In this document: positions 36,860 to 48,093 of the stretch, in pieces
Numbering within the stretch: position 1 is the stretch's first letter
How the letters are laid out: each line of letters begins with the position of its first letter
Origin: Calcarisporiella thermophila CBS 279.70
Lineage: Eukaryota > Calcarisporiellomycota
Direction of reading: 5' to 3'
Length of the DNA: 64,000 bases
Assembly: GCF_041956535.1 (NCBI RefSeq)
Contig: NW_027192202.1
Location: forward strand, 666,870-730,869
Position numbers and translations under genes: made by a program
Notes under the pieces: model-generated
Seen by the model: only the letters and a program-made list of their open reading frames with translations
Database searches by the model: none
Told to the model about the DNA's origin: nothing

Positions 36860-37973
36860 GATTGATTTACACTACACTTTATTAATTTCTGTAATATTGT
36901 TTTCTTTTTCTTACAATTGTATTTTGAGTATATTATTTGTGTTCTGTTGTACTTTTGGCCGTTTTGGTTTAATTTTTTTGTATTATGGCAAAGCCCCCCC
37001 ACGTCCATAAATAATAATGGAAATGCTAAGCGAGACCAGGTTGGATGGCCGTCGCGGCCCTGGGGAGACGGCTGAGGAAATGCCCTCCGCCGTGGAGGCT
37101 CTAGAGGAGCCCACGCAGCAAATGGGCGAGGAGCGTTCTATTTCCGTTCCCGCGCTAGATTAATTTTGGCTGACTTTGATTGCTCGCCGACCGGAATGGA
37201 TAAAGTGGAATCGACGTGGTGCGGAGGCTCCCCACCTGGAGGGAGGGAGGGATGCTCCAGCCAGCCCCTCAGCGGGCCAGGCCCTCACGATTGCGCCCGC
37301 CTCCATCGGGCGCCAGGCCCCATGGATCCTCGGCCGGGTGCTTTCTTCGGGGGCCTGATTAGGCAGGCGTGGCGAGGGGCCACGGAGCGGCGGGTGGATC
37401 GGCAGCCGGAACCACACTGGTTAGGCCGTGGGCGCGCGGGAGGCGGCCAGCCAGAGGGCCGAGCGACAGAGCCAGCGGTGGGCCGCGGCGCGAGCGAGGA
37501 GTAGTTTGGCGGCGAGCCGAAATGGAAAAAGGTGGTGGAGGGTGAGAAAGGGAAAGGATCTGCAGGGGGATAAACGAAAACACTCGGGGTCAATTAACCT
37601 TGTGCGCTCATTGGTTTTCGGGCGGTGGTTAAGCCACCGAATTTCGAGGTGGATCACGCGACGTGGTGTCTTCTTGCTCTCCACTTTTTTTTTTCCCTCT
37701 CCTAAAGCCAAATCCGTTTCCCGGTTAAAAGGTCTCACAAATCGCTTGCCTCCGCCTTTAAAACCAAGACTCTATTACGTTTTTTCCCACTCGCCTCCCC
37801 CTAGACAGTATTTATAATATATTCTCTCGCCTATTGTATTTATTCCCGCCGCCCTTCTCCCTGGCTCTCCCCATCTATTACATTGCGGCCTCATCCATCG
37901 CTATTGACCCCCAATCCCTCCTCCCCAACCCTCCCAATCCCGCTCTCACGCAAAGCGAAACGCTCTTACCATC
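36860..37973. other. Intergenic with GC-rich island
   Basis: An AT-rich 3' region to about 37015, then a GC-rich block at about 37020-37510, then pyrimidine-rich sequence up to the PSP1 gene. A 112-codon plus-strand frame (37166-37504) and opposing frames in the GC-rich block are low-complexity Gly/Arg/Pro translations with no domain. I see no gene here; the GC-rich block is unexplained. Confidence 0.45.
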
Positions 37974-39573
37974 ATGCTCGAGCCACTGAATGTAAGCCGT
38001 GTGCGGACTTGCCCTTCTCTCTTTCTGGATGTATTAAATGACGCTTGCCTTCATGTAGAATGATCCCTTCCATTCCCCCCCGCGGGAACGCCCCATCCCC
38101 ACGCGTAGTCTCAACGGCGGCGGCCATGGTGGCGGTGACGACAGCTGGAAGGCCGTGGGGAGCCCCCCGCGGCGCCTCTCCTCATCCATCACCTCCACCA
38201 CCCCCACCGCCATCGCCTTCCCCGCCTTCCCATCCGCGCTCTTCCTCAACAGCCCCCCGCTGCACTCGCCGCCCCTGGTCCCCCCCGCCTCCGCGCCGGC
38301 ATCGAGCCCTTCTGTGGAGAACCGATTCTGGGCCAACTCTTTCGGGCTGCCGGCGTGGTCGCCCGCCGACAAGGTCGAACTCTTCTCGGAGAGGCTGCCG
38401 ACCATGCCGGAGGAGGAGGGGATGAGCGGCGAGGAGATGGACCCCCTGGGCCTGGCTGGAGAGCGGAGGCGAAGTCGGTCCAAGTCGTCCGCCGCCGCGT
38501 TTGGTGGATTGCGCGCGTCACAGGACCTCACAAGGCAGGGGGCTTGGTCCGGTGGCTGGGACCCGAGCTTCCTCACCGGCCACCGGCGCGCCTCGACCAC
38601 CTCCTCCGCTTCCCCGCTGGTTGATCTGACGGGAGAGGGACAGGACTCGGTGCAGCGCCGTCTCTCCATGGCACCCGTCTCCTCGGCTTTCCAGAAAGAA
38701 GAGCTCAGGTAGGCTCTCCCCCTCCCCCTCCCCCTCCCCCTTCCCCTCCCCCGTTACTAACGCTCCTGTCTATGTCGCTTTTAGCTCCCTGGAGGTCGAG
38801 TTCGGGCAGCGGCGCCATTCTATCTCAACCACCATGGAGCACATCCCCGACTCTGCCCTTCACTCGGGCATCCCGCAGGCGCACTCGCCCACCACCCCCA
38901 CCTCCACCCTCGGGGAGGCAAAGTCCGGCTCCCCCGAGCTGCAGGAGATGGGCCGGGGAATCCCGCTGTACGCTCTGCCGCCCAACCACCAGGTGTGCGT
39001 GGTGGAGTTCAAGGCCGGGCGCACGGACATTTTCTACGCCCAAGGATTTCGGGTTCAGACGGGCGACCTCGTGATTGTCGAGGCCGACCGAGGCAACGAC
39101 CTGGGCAAGGTCGTCAACGACCATGCCGACGTCGAGTGGAGCGGCGCGGATCCCGCCAGCCAGAAGACGGTGCGGGCCAAGCGGATCTTCAGACTCGCCC
39201 AGCCTGGAGAGGTGACCTCGCTGATCAGCAAGAGCTACGACGAGGCCAAGGCGATGAGCGTGTGCTTGAGTAAGGTGCGGGCCAAGAACATGCAGATGGA
39301 GGTGGTGGATGCCGAGTTTCAATGGTAAAGCCCAGCCCTTCATGTCCTGTCGGTCCACCGACAGTAACCCCCCCCCCCCCTCCCTCCTAACCCCCTGCTT
39401 CTTATTCTTTTGTGGCCACCTCTAGGGATCGCCGGAAACTCACTTTCTACTTTGTTGCTGAGCATCGCATCGACTTCCGGGACCTCGTCCGCGATTTGTT
39501 TAAAATCTACAAGACACGCATCTGGATGTGCGCGGTCGACCCCGTCACGTATCGGCCCAAGAGCAACAGCTGA
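37974..39573 (+). CDS. PSP1 C-terminal domain protein
   Basis: Four exons (37974-37991, 38059-38708, 38785-39324, 39426-39573) keep one frame of 451 residues. The first exon encodes only six residues (MLEPLN). The N-terminal 260 residues are Ser/Pro-rich with a motif [20 protein letters not shown]. The C-terminal PSP1 domain (about 300-451) includes [38 protein letters not shown], the [13 protein letters not shown] block, [20 protein letters not shown] and [14 protein letters not shown]1 was named for suppression of DNA polymerase mutants in yeast, and the domain is shared with bacterial YaaT-type proteins. Its molecular role in fungi is not settled; links to mRNA granules have been proposed. 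Intron 2 contains a CCCCCT repeat. Confidence 0.92.
38717..38752 (+). repeat. (CCCCCT)n simple repeat in intron 2 of the PSP1 gene
   Basis: Several near-perfect hexamer units of C5T inside the intron that runs 38709-38784. A C-run of similar character lies in intron 3 (about 39369-39385). Likely replication-slippage sequence and length-variable. Confidence 0.85.
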
Positions 39574-40232
39574 ACGCTCGATTCTCCTCCTCCCATTTCT
39601 AAGTGTATATATCTCTTTCTAGCTTGCTATCTCCTCTATACAGCCTCTACCTATTTTATCAAAGTACACGATCCAAAAAAAAATGAGACTGTTATCATCT
39701 CAAAAATATATATTCTTTTTTTTTTTTACTCTTATATCGATTCTTCATTTTATATATATAAATATATATATATTCGTAGATTTCTTTTCATTTGGTTGTT
39801 TTTGCAGCAGTAGTTTTTTTTCCTTCTCCTCTCCTCCGTTAGATTTCTTTTTGTCGTTTGGTTTGATCTCTTTACAAGAAGCCTAGTTATTAAATTTTGT
39901 CTTTGCATGTTTATTAATATAGCGTTTATTTTCTTTTCGTCGGATTTCCGATTGGAACAGTGCTGAAGCCCTCTATGCGATCAACCAATGCGGTGCGTGC
40001 CCTTTGAGCCTCCTCCTAACCTAACTACCCCACCTTACTAATGATCTCGGTTCGACCACATAACCTGCAGTCTAGCTAAGCCTCTATCCCTGGAAGATAT
40101 TTAATCTCTGCGGTATTCGTCAATGGAAATAGAGCTATGGTTTTAATTAGTTATCTGGCCTTGCGCGCCAGACACTTTCCCACCCTCGCTTTGTCTCCAA
40201 GTTTATTGAAAATCCCCTTGCGAACATACACC
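39574..40232. other. Intergenic, no gene recognised
   Basis: A T-rich 3' region of the PSP1 gene with a TA repeat near 39751-39772, then the upstream region of the first DLH copy. No gene. Confidence 0.5.
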
Positions 40233-41013
40233 ATGTCCCACCAACATTGCGTGCAAAAACGTGTTCTTCCTGGAAATCCTACCGGAAAAAACATTAAAAT
40301 CGGCGGCCTCGACGCGTATCACGCCCAACCAGCCTCTCCGTCCGACAAGGGCATCCTTATTTTCACCAATGTCTTTGGCCTGTCGCTGCCCAATGTGAAG
40401 TTGGTTGCAGACCAGTTTGCACTCCATGGCTACCAGACTTTCATCCCGGGTAAGTGGATGCGAAGCAGATCCGACCCACAATGTTAACCTTCTCGACAGC
40501 TAGTCTAAGTGATTTGGCTTCCTGATAGATTTCTTCCGAGGAGATGTGCCCGATATAAACAACTTCTCTCCCTGGCTGGAACGAAATCCCGTCCGTCGGG
40601 CCATAGAGGAATCGGAACCCATTGTGGAGGAGATCCGCTCGAAATACGGGATCAAGAAGCTGGCGGGTCACGGCTACTGCTACGGGGCCAAACCGGCTTT
40701 CCACTTCAATATTGCCGGGAAGCTGGACGCCATCGTCGTGGCGCACCCAAGTTTCGTTACGAAGGAAGATATCAAGGCGGTGCCGGGGCCAGTGCTTTAT
40801 TTATGCGCGGAGGTGGACGAACTGTTTACCGACGAATTGCGGGCATTCGCCGAGGAAGAAATGAAGAGGCGGCAGGTTCCCTCGCGGTTTGTCCTCTATC
40901 CTGGCACCGTCCACGGGTTTACATTGCGATACGAACCCGACGATCAGGAGGCGGCGAAAAAGGCCCAAGACGCCCATGAACAGGCGCTCAAGTTCTTTGA
41001 CGAGCATCTTTGA
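40233..41013 (+). CDS. Dienelactone hydrolase family protein, array copy 1
   Basis: Two exons (40233-40449, 40529-41013; 217 + 485 nt) give 233 residues. It starts MSHQHCVQKRVLPGNPTGK. Catalytic features of DLH are present: nucleophile cysteine in GHGYCYGAKPA, acid in LCAEVDELFTDE and histidine in PGTVHGFTLRY. DLH enzymes hydrolyse dienelactones in aromatic catabolism. The large fungal branch, often annotated AIM2-like or carboxymethylenebutenolidase, is mostly of unknown substrate. No signal peptide, so probably cytosolic. First of four tandem copies on the same strand with identical intron position and phase, showing local duplication. Confidence 0.93.
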
Positions 41014-41724
41014 TTAGCTTTGTAATCCACGTTTTCCCCATATTGGGTTTGTTTGTTTGTTTTTTTGCTTGCAATGTTGATTAAGTGATGGAATGGATGA
41101 GCACGATTTTCCGTTCCACCTATTACTCTTTGCAACTACACATATCGAGGAAACACGGAAGCTCTAATGCCATTACTGCATACGTACTGCTTCTCAGCCA
41201 GCCAATTGTGTTGGAGAGCATATGATTTTTTTCTCTTTTGTCCGTTTTCCATTGTACATTAGTTTTATGCGGCGGTCGCTGGCCTTTACCACCGCACTTT
41301 ACTCTCCCTTGGATTTCGCATTGAAGCCTTAGAATCCGTTCAATCTGCCTCCGTGGATATGTAATAGGCAGCTATGCATTTTTTTACAATGACGGAAATC
41401 GATGAAAATCACGACGGCTGACTAATGGTAGGAGCCCTTGGCCATGTGTTTTCCAATGGTTGTCCTTGGAAGTGGCATATTTAGACTAGCATTGAGACTC
41501 TTATGTCACGCACAAGGCAAAAATTCAATCTGGTATATGAGCTTGTTTCTGGGCAAATTTCTTACCGTGGAATTCGGATCCAAGGTACAATTATTTCCCG
41601 CTTGATCACCAGAAAAATATATTATAAATTAATTCGAATCCTCTCCGATTCTTGGCTCCTCCGTTTTTGCATCCCCCCTCCCATTCCGAGCATATCGACA
41701 TTCTCTTTGCAAGCATACCTCATC
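41014..41724. other. Spacer between DLH copies 1 and 2
   Basis: 711 bp with no gene. Around 41325-41375 it carries short stretches (CCGTGGATAT ... TAATAGGCAGC) resembling the CYP51 upstream region at about 43000-43035, probably a diverged promoter element of the array. Confidence 0.45.
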
Positions 41725-42497
41725 ATGTCCCACGAACATTGTGTGCAAAAACGCGTTCTCCCAGGAAATCCTACCGGAAAAACCATTAAAATCGGCGCCC
41801 TCGAAGTATATTACGCTGAACCAGCTTCCCCATCCGACAAAGGCATTCTTATCTTCCCGGACGCTTTCGGGTTATCGTTGCCCAATGTAAAGTTGGCTGC
41901 GGACCAATTTGCACTCCAAGGCTATCATACATTCGTACCAGGTAAGTAAATGCGATTCATACCCGAATTCAAACCGACGCTCAACTGTGTACTTGGAATA
42001 TTGACTGGACAGATTACTTCCGTGGAGACATTCCCGATGTGAATAATTTCCACCCGTGGATAGAGCGAAACCCGGTTAGTCGCGCCATAGAGGAATGCGT
42101 CCCCATTGTCGAGGAAATACGCTCAAAGTACGGCGTCAAGCGGCTGGCGGGCCACGGCTACTGCTACGGGGCCAAGCTCGCCTTCCATTTCAACATTGCG
42201 AGGAAACTAGACACCATTGGGGTGGCGCACGCGTCTTTTCTCACCCAAGACGATATCAAGGCGGTGCCCGGACCGGTGCTCTATTTGTGCGCCGAGGTGG
42301 ACAGGCAGTTTACTGACGAGTTGAGGATATTTGCCGAGGAAGAGATGAAGAGGCGGCAAGTTCCCTCGCGTTTTGTGTTCTACCCTGGGACCGTCCACGG
42401 GTTTACCATGCGATATGATTCGGAGGACCAGGAGGCAGTGAAAAATGCACAGGATGCCCAAGAACAGGCAACCAAGTTCTTCAAGGCACACCTTTGA
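41725..42497 (+). CDS. Dienelactone hydrolase family protein, array copy 2
   Basis: Two exons (41725-41941, 42013-42497), the same 217 + 485 nt lengths as copy 1, giving 233 residues. The catalytic cysteine (GHGYCYGAKLA), aspartate (CAEVDRQFTDE) and histidine (PGTVHGFTMRY) are all intact. Differences from copy 1 are scattered substitutions such as LEVYYAEP and FPDAFGLS, so the copies are not recent identical duplicates. Lies directly upstream of the CYP51 gene on the same strand. Substrate unknown. Confidence 0.93.
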
Positions 42498-42639
42498 TTA
42501 GTTTTTTTTTTGTTAGCCATCTCACCTTCATGTTAATTTGTTTCTTTGAATAAACGATTAAGTGATTGATCAGCGGGGCTATTTGCCCCTCCCTCCCCCA
42601 GGTTTCTTCTATAGATTCTGTTGTAACCGACACAGCCAC

Positions 42640-43165
42640 AGTAGGGCTCTGAAATTACTTCAATGAGAGGATCTGCCTCACTAGACATATTGTGTAGGAA
42701 TTGTTATTTTACTTACTTTTTTTCATTTTGTTCGTGTCTTCTTAAATTCTCCTTTACCTAGTACGTTAGTACGGACGTTTAGAGCAATATTTATTTTCCA
42801 TACTTCTAAGACTTACTCTTTGCTTTGCATTTTCTTCTCATCTTAGAACTATGTTAAATTTGTATTTTTTAGGGCCTATATAAATTTGTATTTTTTACGA
42901 TTATGAATTTATTGGATTGAATTAGGATGGACTCTATGCGATTGTGTCGTTCGACACGCCCCTTTCCAATCACTCGCCTTTATCGCGTAGTCCGTCGACT
43001 CCGTGGATGTTCAGGCGTCTTTCAATAGGCTGTTGTTGTACCGCGTGATATATAGCCTCAATCTATTTGCCAGACTCAGGTGGCGCGATTTGGTGTCAAA
43101 CCCATCCCCGCATTAGACTGCCAAGCCTTGATATATAAATCTATGCATATCTAGATCTTCAGATA
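42640..43165 (+). repeat. Upstream repeat copy A (before CYP51)
   Basis: About 525 bp that aligns with 45840-46305 upstream of DLH copy 3. Long near-identical blocks occur: around 42781-42835 against 46000-46050, and 42874-42935 against 46084-46145, plus the TATA-containing block near 43110-43147 against 46245-46284. The shared parts extend from the DLH 3' flank into the promoter. Copy A now serves CYP51. Direct orientation; no terminal inverted repeats. Confidence 0.85.
43131..43138 (+). promoter_or_regulatory. Probable TATA box of CYP51
   Basis: ATATATAA, 200 bp before the CYP51 ATG, inside the repeat. The same box with the same flanks lies at 46267-46274, 110 bp before DLH copy 3. The position relative to a transcription start is inferred. 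Confidence 0.45.
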
Positions 43166-43337
43166 ATATACAATATTCCATTGACAACCGTTTCCGCTCT
43201 TCCATTGCCAACATAGCTACCCATTGCCAAAGCCTCGAGCCATCAACATCCGCGGCGTATCGTAGTTTTATTCTTCATTACCAAGCACCTTGCGGCCGAG
43301 GTGCTATATCCTTTCATTTGCTGAATCCTTCCCCGAC

Positions 43338-45347
43338 ATGGCATTCTCCGTGTCAGAATTCGACAAGATTACCCATCTATTGGGCTACCCTATCTTGGTG
43401 AAGTGGAGCGGCGTCATCGCTGCGCTTTTTACGATTGTTGTGTGTAATTATTTGCGTCTCCTGGTAAGTATTTTTTGTTTATTCGTGTTTTTTTTTGCTA
43501 TAGCTTGCCACTTCGTTTGTGTTTGAATAAAAAGTGGAATTATCACCCATCTTTGACATTCGTAACATAATCCATTGGTTTGATGTCTTCTACTAGATAT
43601 TTCGCGACAACAAAATCCCGCCGCAAGTGCCTTACTTCATCCCGTTCATTGGTTCGCTGTTAGATTTTGGTCTTGATCCGCTGGGATTCTTACAAAAGAA
43701 TCGCAAAAAGTATGGCGACTACTTTACGTTTAATTTGGCAATCTTGAAAGTCACGGTCTGTCTGGGAGTGGAGGGCAACAATTTAGTATTTAATGCGAAG
43801 CATTCGCACGTGTCGGCCGAGGATATCTACACCAATCTCACCACCCCGCTATTTGGCACCGGCGTCGTGTACGATTGCCCGAATGCGCTCTTGATGGAGC
43901 AGAAAAAATTCATGAAGTTTGGCCTCACCACTGAGAATTTCCGGGCCTACGTCCCAGCGATCGAAGAAGAAACCCGGCAATATCTCCAGCGCTGGAACAA
44001 GAAGAGCGATCGAGTCGATTTGGGCAAGGCCATGGCCGAGCTCACCATCATGACCGCCTCCCGCTGCCTCATGGGCAAAGAGGTTCGCTCACTTTTGGAC
44101 GAAACTGGTAAGCTTCTTCCCTCTTTATGTTTGATAAGTGATCTTCCGCTTCACTTTATAGTGTGTTTTTTTTTATCTGGAAACACTCAATTCCTCTGTT
44201 AATTTTTATTTTATATCCCACAGTCGCCGGCCTGTTTAAAGATTTGGACAATGGATTCCAACCCATTAACGCAGCATTCAAACATCTCCCTCTCCCAAGC
44301 TATTGGAGGCGTGATACTGCACACGTAAAAATGCGCAACCTATTCATGGATATTATGAAGAAGCGAAGGGCAACTGGTGACATGGTATGTAGACACTTTT
44401 TTTATATAGTATTTTCGTTTTTCATTATTATCGTGAACTTTTTTTTTTTCACTACTTCTGACAATTCTCATAATCACTCTCTATTTTCACCATCCATCAG
44501 AACAACAACGATATCATGCAATCTCTCATGGACCAAGAATACAAGAGTGGCCAGAAAGTCACAGATCAAGATGTCGCCCATATGATGATTGCGTTGTTGA
44601 TGGCCGGCCAACATTCCTCCTCTGCCACCTCCAGTTGGTCCATTCTCCATATTGCCAAAGACCGAAAATTGTTGAACGAACTGCGAGAAGAACAAATTCA
44701 GGTCCTGGGATCCTTGAACGAGCCATTGTCCTATGATAAATTGAAAGAGCTGCAACTTCACGACCATGTCATCCGTGAATCACTTCGGATGTACCCCCCC
44801 ATCATCATGGTTCTGCGCAAAGTCAAGCAGGATCTGCCAATTCCCAACACCAACATGGTGATTCCAAAAGGCCATTGTGTAAGCGCTTCCGCCGTGATTT
44901 CTCAATACGACGACAAATACTTTGAAGACCCGTTGACCTACAACCCGCATCGCTGGGAAACCATCACCGAGGCCGACGACGTTGTCAACGAAGACTATGG
45001 CTGGGGTACTGTCACCGGAGGCAGGAGTCCTTATCTACCCTTCGGAGCCGGTAAGACTCTGTAAAATAGGCAAAAAAAAACTGCCACATTTGTTTATTTG
45101 ATATTTAGAATGATGGTGCTAATAACGTTATCTTTTTTTTTTCTCGTGTTCCTCGCTAGGTCGTCATCGTTGCATTGGTGAGACTTTTGCCTACGTCCAA
45201 TTAAAGTCTATCATCGCTACTTTTGTGCGCATGTTTGATGTCGAGCTCACCGAAAAGGGACTTCCAAAAGTGGACTATACCAAACTCTTTACTGGCCCTG
45301 TGGCGCCTGCGGAGGTTATTTACACTCGACGAAACGAGAATGACTAG
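43338..45347 (+). CDS. ERG11: Sterol 14-alpha-demethylase, cytochrome P450 CYP51 (Erg11)
   Basis: Six exons from MAFSVSEFDKITHLL at 43338 to the stop at 45347, about 505 residues. One N-terminal membrane anchor (WSGVIAALFTIVVCNYLRLL). CYP51 signatures: GTGVVYDCPNALLMEQKKF (B'-C region, Tyr present in YDCPN), I-helix LLMAGQHSSSATSSW, K-helix ESLRMYPP and heme loop PFGAGRHRCIGE, split by the last intron with the Cys axial ligand present. The enzyme removes the 14-alpha methyl of lanosterol or eburicol in ergosterol synthesis in the ER and is the azole target. Sits between DLH copies 2 and 3 with a DLH-like promoter. Whether it is the sole CYP51 of this genome cannot be seen. Confidence 0.95.
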
Positions 45348-45839
45348 TCCCCGGATTAAGTGTTTAGTATATATCGTAGCGCAAACAATTTTATTTTGTT
45401 CAAGATAGTACTTTTAGATATCCAGTCTGTCTTTTTTGTATAGTGATACCTTCGGGTGGGATTTTTATGTTGAAAAATTACTCGGACCGAAATAGAAATC
45501 CAGAATTATATTAATTTAAATAGTTTCTGGAGTTTTTAGAGTTACTGACAGAATTGAATATTGTCTGCTTATGGGAAGAGTCTTTCCACACCTAAAAAAT
45601 ATTTTAAATAAATAAATGAATATTGTACCCCATCTTTCATACAAAGCTTCACCATTCTTCAATACACCGACGACCGGGACAAACGGCCCTATTTTGTTTC
45701 CTCACAGGCAATAAATTCATTAGTAGAATTTGCTCCGTCCGATGATATTCTAATTACTTTCATGTCTCACCTTCCCCCCGGTACACCCTTGGGCACGCCT
45801 TGTAGTGATTCGTGTGAAAAAAACACAAGACATAGCCAC
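45348..45839. other. CYP51 3' region
   Basis: AT-rich sequence after the CYP51 stop. Homology to the region before CYP51 begins gradually near 45770-45840. No gene. Confidence 0.5.
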
Positions 45840-46305
45840 GGGGATTACTCTAAAACTATTTCAATGGGAGGATTTGCCTCCTTACTAAAGAGATATTATA
45901 TAGGAATTGTTATTTTACTTATTTTACTTATTTTACTTTTACTTTTTCATTTTGTACGTGTCTTCTTAAATTCCTCTTTGCTCAGTACGTGTTTAGAGCA
46001 ATATTTATTATCCATACTTCTAAGACTTACTCTTTGCTTTGCATTTTCCTCCCATCTTAGAGCCAAGTTGTTAAATTCGTGGGCCTATATAAATTTGTAT
46101 TTTTTACGATTATGAATTTATTGGATTGAATTAGGATGGACTCTGCGATTTTGTTGTTGTTGTACCGCGCGATATATTTACTAGTTTTTATCCAGCTCTA
46201 TTTGCCAGGCTCTGATGGTGCGATTTCGTGTCCTATATTTCCCCCGCACTGGACTGCCAGGCGTTGATATATAAATCTATGCATTTGCAGATCTTAAGGA
46301 AATGT
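45840..46305 (+). repeat. Upstream repeat copy B (before DLH copy 3)
   Basis: Diverged direct repeat of 42640-43165; see that entry for the matching blocks. It ends close to the DLH copy 3 start codon. Small indels separate the copies, so the duplication is not very recent. Between the two repeats lies the whole CYP51 gene, about 3.2 kb from repeat to repeat. Confidence 0.85.
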
Positions 46306-46383
46306 GCTAGACCTTTATTCATTTAATACCCGTTTCATTCCACTTCCAGGCCGACAGCAATTCCATATACTATATAATACAGC

Positions 46384-47181
46384 ATGTCCCACGAGTATTG
46401 TTTGCAGAAACACCGGGAAATCCTGCTGGGAAAAGCATCAAAGTTGGCGGTCTCGACTGTTATTATGCTAAATCTATCTCCCCGTCCGACAAAGGAACCC
46501 TAATCTTCACAGATGTCTTCGGCCTGTCGGTATCCAATGTGAAGTTGGTTGCCGACCGATTTGCACTCCAAGGGTACCCGACATTTGTACCGGGTAAGCT
46601 GAAGTTTCTATATTTCCTAAACTCTTAGAAGAGTTGTCAAGCGCCGAGGATCTATGCTTATTCTTAAACGACACGTTTGAAACCATTTCTCAACTGATTT
46701 CTTCCGGGGAGATTTGCCCGACACGAGTAATTACTGGCCCTGGGCGGAGCGCAACCCCATCAGCCGAGTCTTGGAGGAAGCTGAACGCATTATCGAGGAA
46801 ATCCGCTCGAAATATGGCGTCAAGAGACTAGCAGGTCATGGGTATTGCTATGGAGGCAAATCCACCCTTATCCTCAATATTGCAGGGAAGCTGGACGCGA
46901 TAGCAGTGGCCCATCCCTCCCTCCTTACCGAGAACAATCTTAAGGCCGTGCCTGGGCCGGTGCTTTATTTATGCGCGGAGGTGGATGAAATGTTTACCGA
47001 GGATTTACGAGCTTTTGCTGAAGAAGAGATGAAGACGAGGAAAGTTCCATCGCGGTTTGTCCTCTATCCTGGCACCGTCCACGGGTTTACGTTGCGGTAC
47101 GACTCCGACGATCAGGAAGCGGTGAAACAAGCGCTCGATGCCCAAGAACAGGCAATCAAATTCTTTAACGAATATCTTTGA
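46384..47181 (+). pseudogene. Dienelactone hydrolase array copy 3, probably disabled
   Basis: Homologous to the other copies. The exon-1 segment (46384-46593) is 210 nt against exactly 217 nt in copies 1, 2 and 4: seven bases are missing just after codon 9 (MSHEYCLQK), which shifts the frame. The exon-2 segment (46697-47181) has the usual 485 nt but is preceded by TG rather than AG, so the ancestral splice acceptor is lost. An AG 15 nt further in (after GGGG) would keep frame at the cost of five residues. The rest, including GHGYCYGGKS, CAEVDEMFTED and PGTVHGFTLRY, has no stops, so inactivation is young or expression uses another start. I see no in-frame replacement ATG. Confidence 0.8.
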
Positions 47182-48093
47182 ATGCTTTAGGATCCACGGT
47201 TTCTTCATGTTTGTTTATTTGTAAGTTTATTTTTTAGTTTATTGATTTATAGAATTAATACTGGAAACAATTAAACCATCCACCACTCCATGATTTGTGC
47301 CGTGGGATTATATTAGCAGGGACAAGAGGACAAGAATTCTCTAGTATAATATCTAATTGAACATCTCTACCACGTGGATGTATTGGTGAGTATATTTAAA
47401 TTACTATACTGGTTGTTGGTATCCCTAATCGCTTAAGCATTGGAAAACAAAACTCGCCATCTGAATCAATAATACAAGCCAGCAATGAAAAATTTCTGTT
47501 CATGACAGCTCATCTTCTTTTCCATCTATTTATTTCTAGAGCACTGGCATGCCGGGATAACCGCCAACCTCGCCAAATCCATTTTTCTCTTACTTAGACC
47601 GATTTTGCAGCAGTATCTTCCCACGCTACTGTTAGACCTCCTAATGTTTCGATTTCTTTTTAGGATAAAATCTTTCAAATTTGGTGTTTATGCTTATTTT
47701 TATTGCATATTTATTTGTTTTTTATCCGCCGATAAAATTACATATTTGAAATAGACACTATCTTACTAATCGATAAAGTCATTCAATACGCGCCAATAGG
47801 TCTCCTTTAGCGCGTAGCCTGTCATCTCACACACTCACGCGTCTTACAATAGGCCCATGGTTCAACCGCACGACCAAAACCCATGCTAAAAGCCTTTGTT
47901 GCTTGGATGCCATATGTTGCGCGATGGTGCCGTAATCGGGAAAAATTTTCTGCACTGGGTTACAAAACTTGATTTGTTATCTGTGCATTTCTAGCTTTTC
48001 TGGCAGAGAACTTGGCACTTGTTCACATTCACACCCTCTCCCCTTTTCTGATATCATCGCCATCCTCATTGTGAGCCTACTGCTTATCACAAC
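47182..48093. other. Spacer between DLH copies 3 and 4
   Basis: 912 bp without a gene. About 47790-47995 shares interspersed blocks with the CYP51 upstream region: GCGCGTAGCCTGTC against CGCGTAGTCCGTC, CGTCTTACAATAGGC against CGTCTTTCAATAGGC, and a block ending in a CTRTGCATNTCTAG-like string. This is probably the promoter of copy 4 and of common origin. Confidence 0.6.

Noticed and set aside
37166-37504. 112-codon plus-strand frame in the GC-rich intergenic block.
   Set aside because: Gly/Arg/Pro low complexity, equally long frames on the other strand, no domain, no splice partners.
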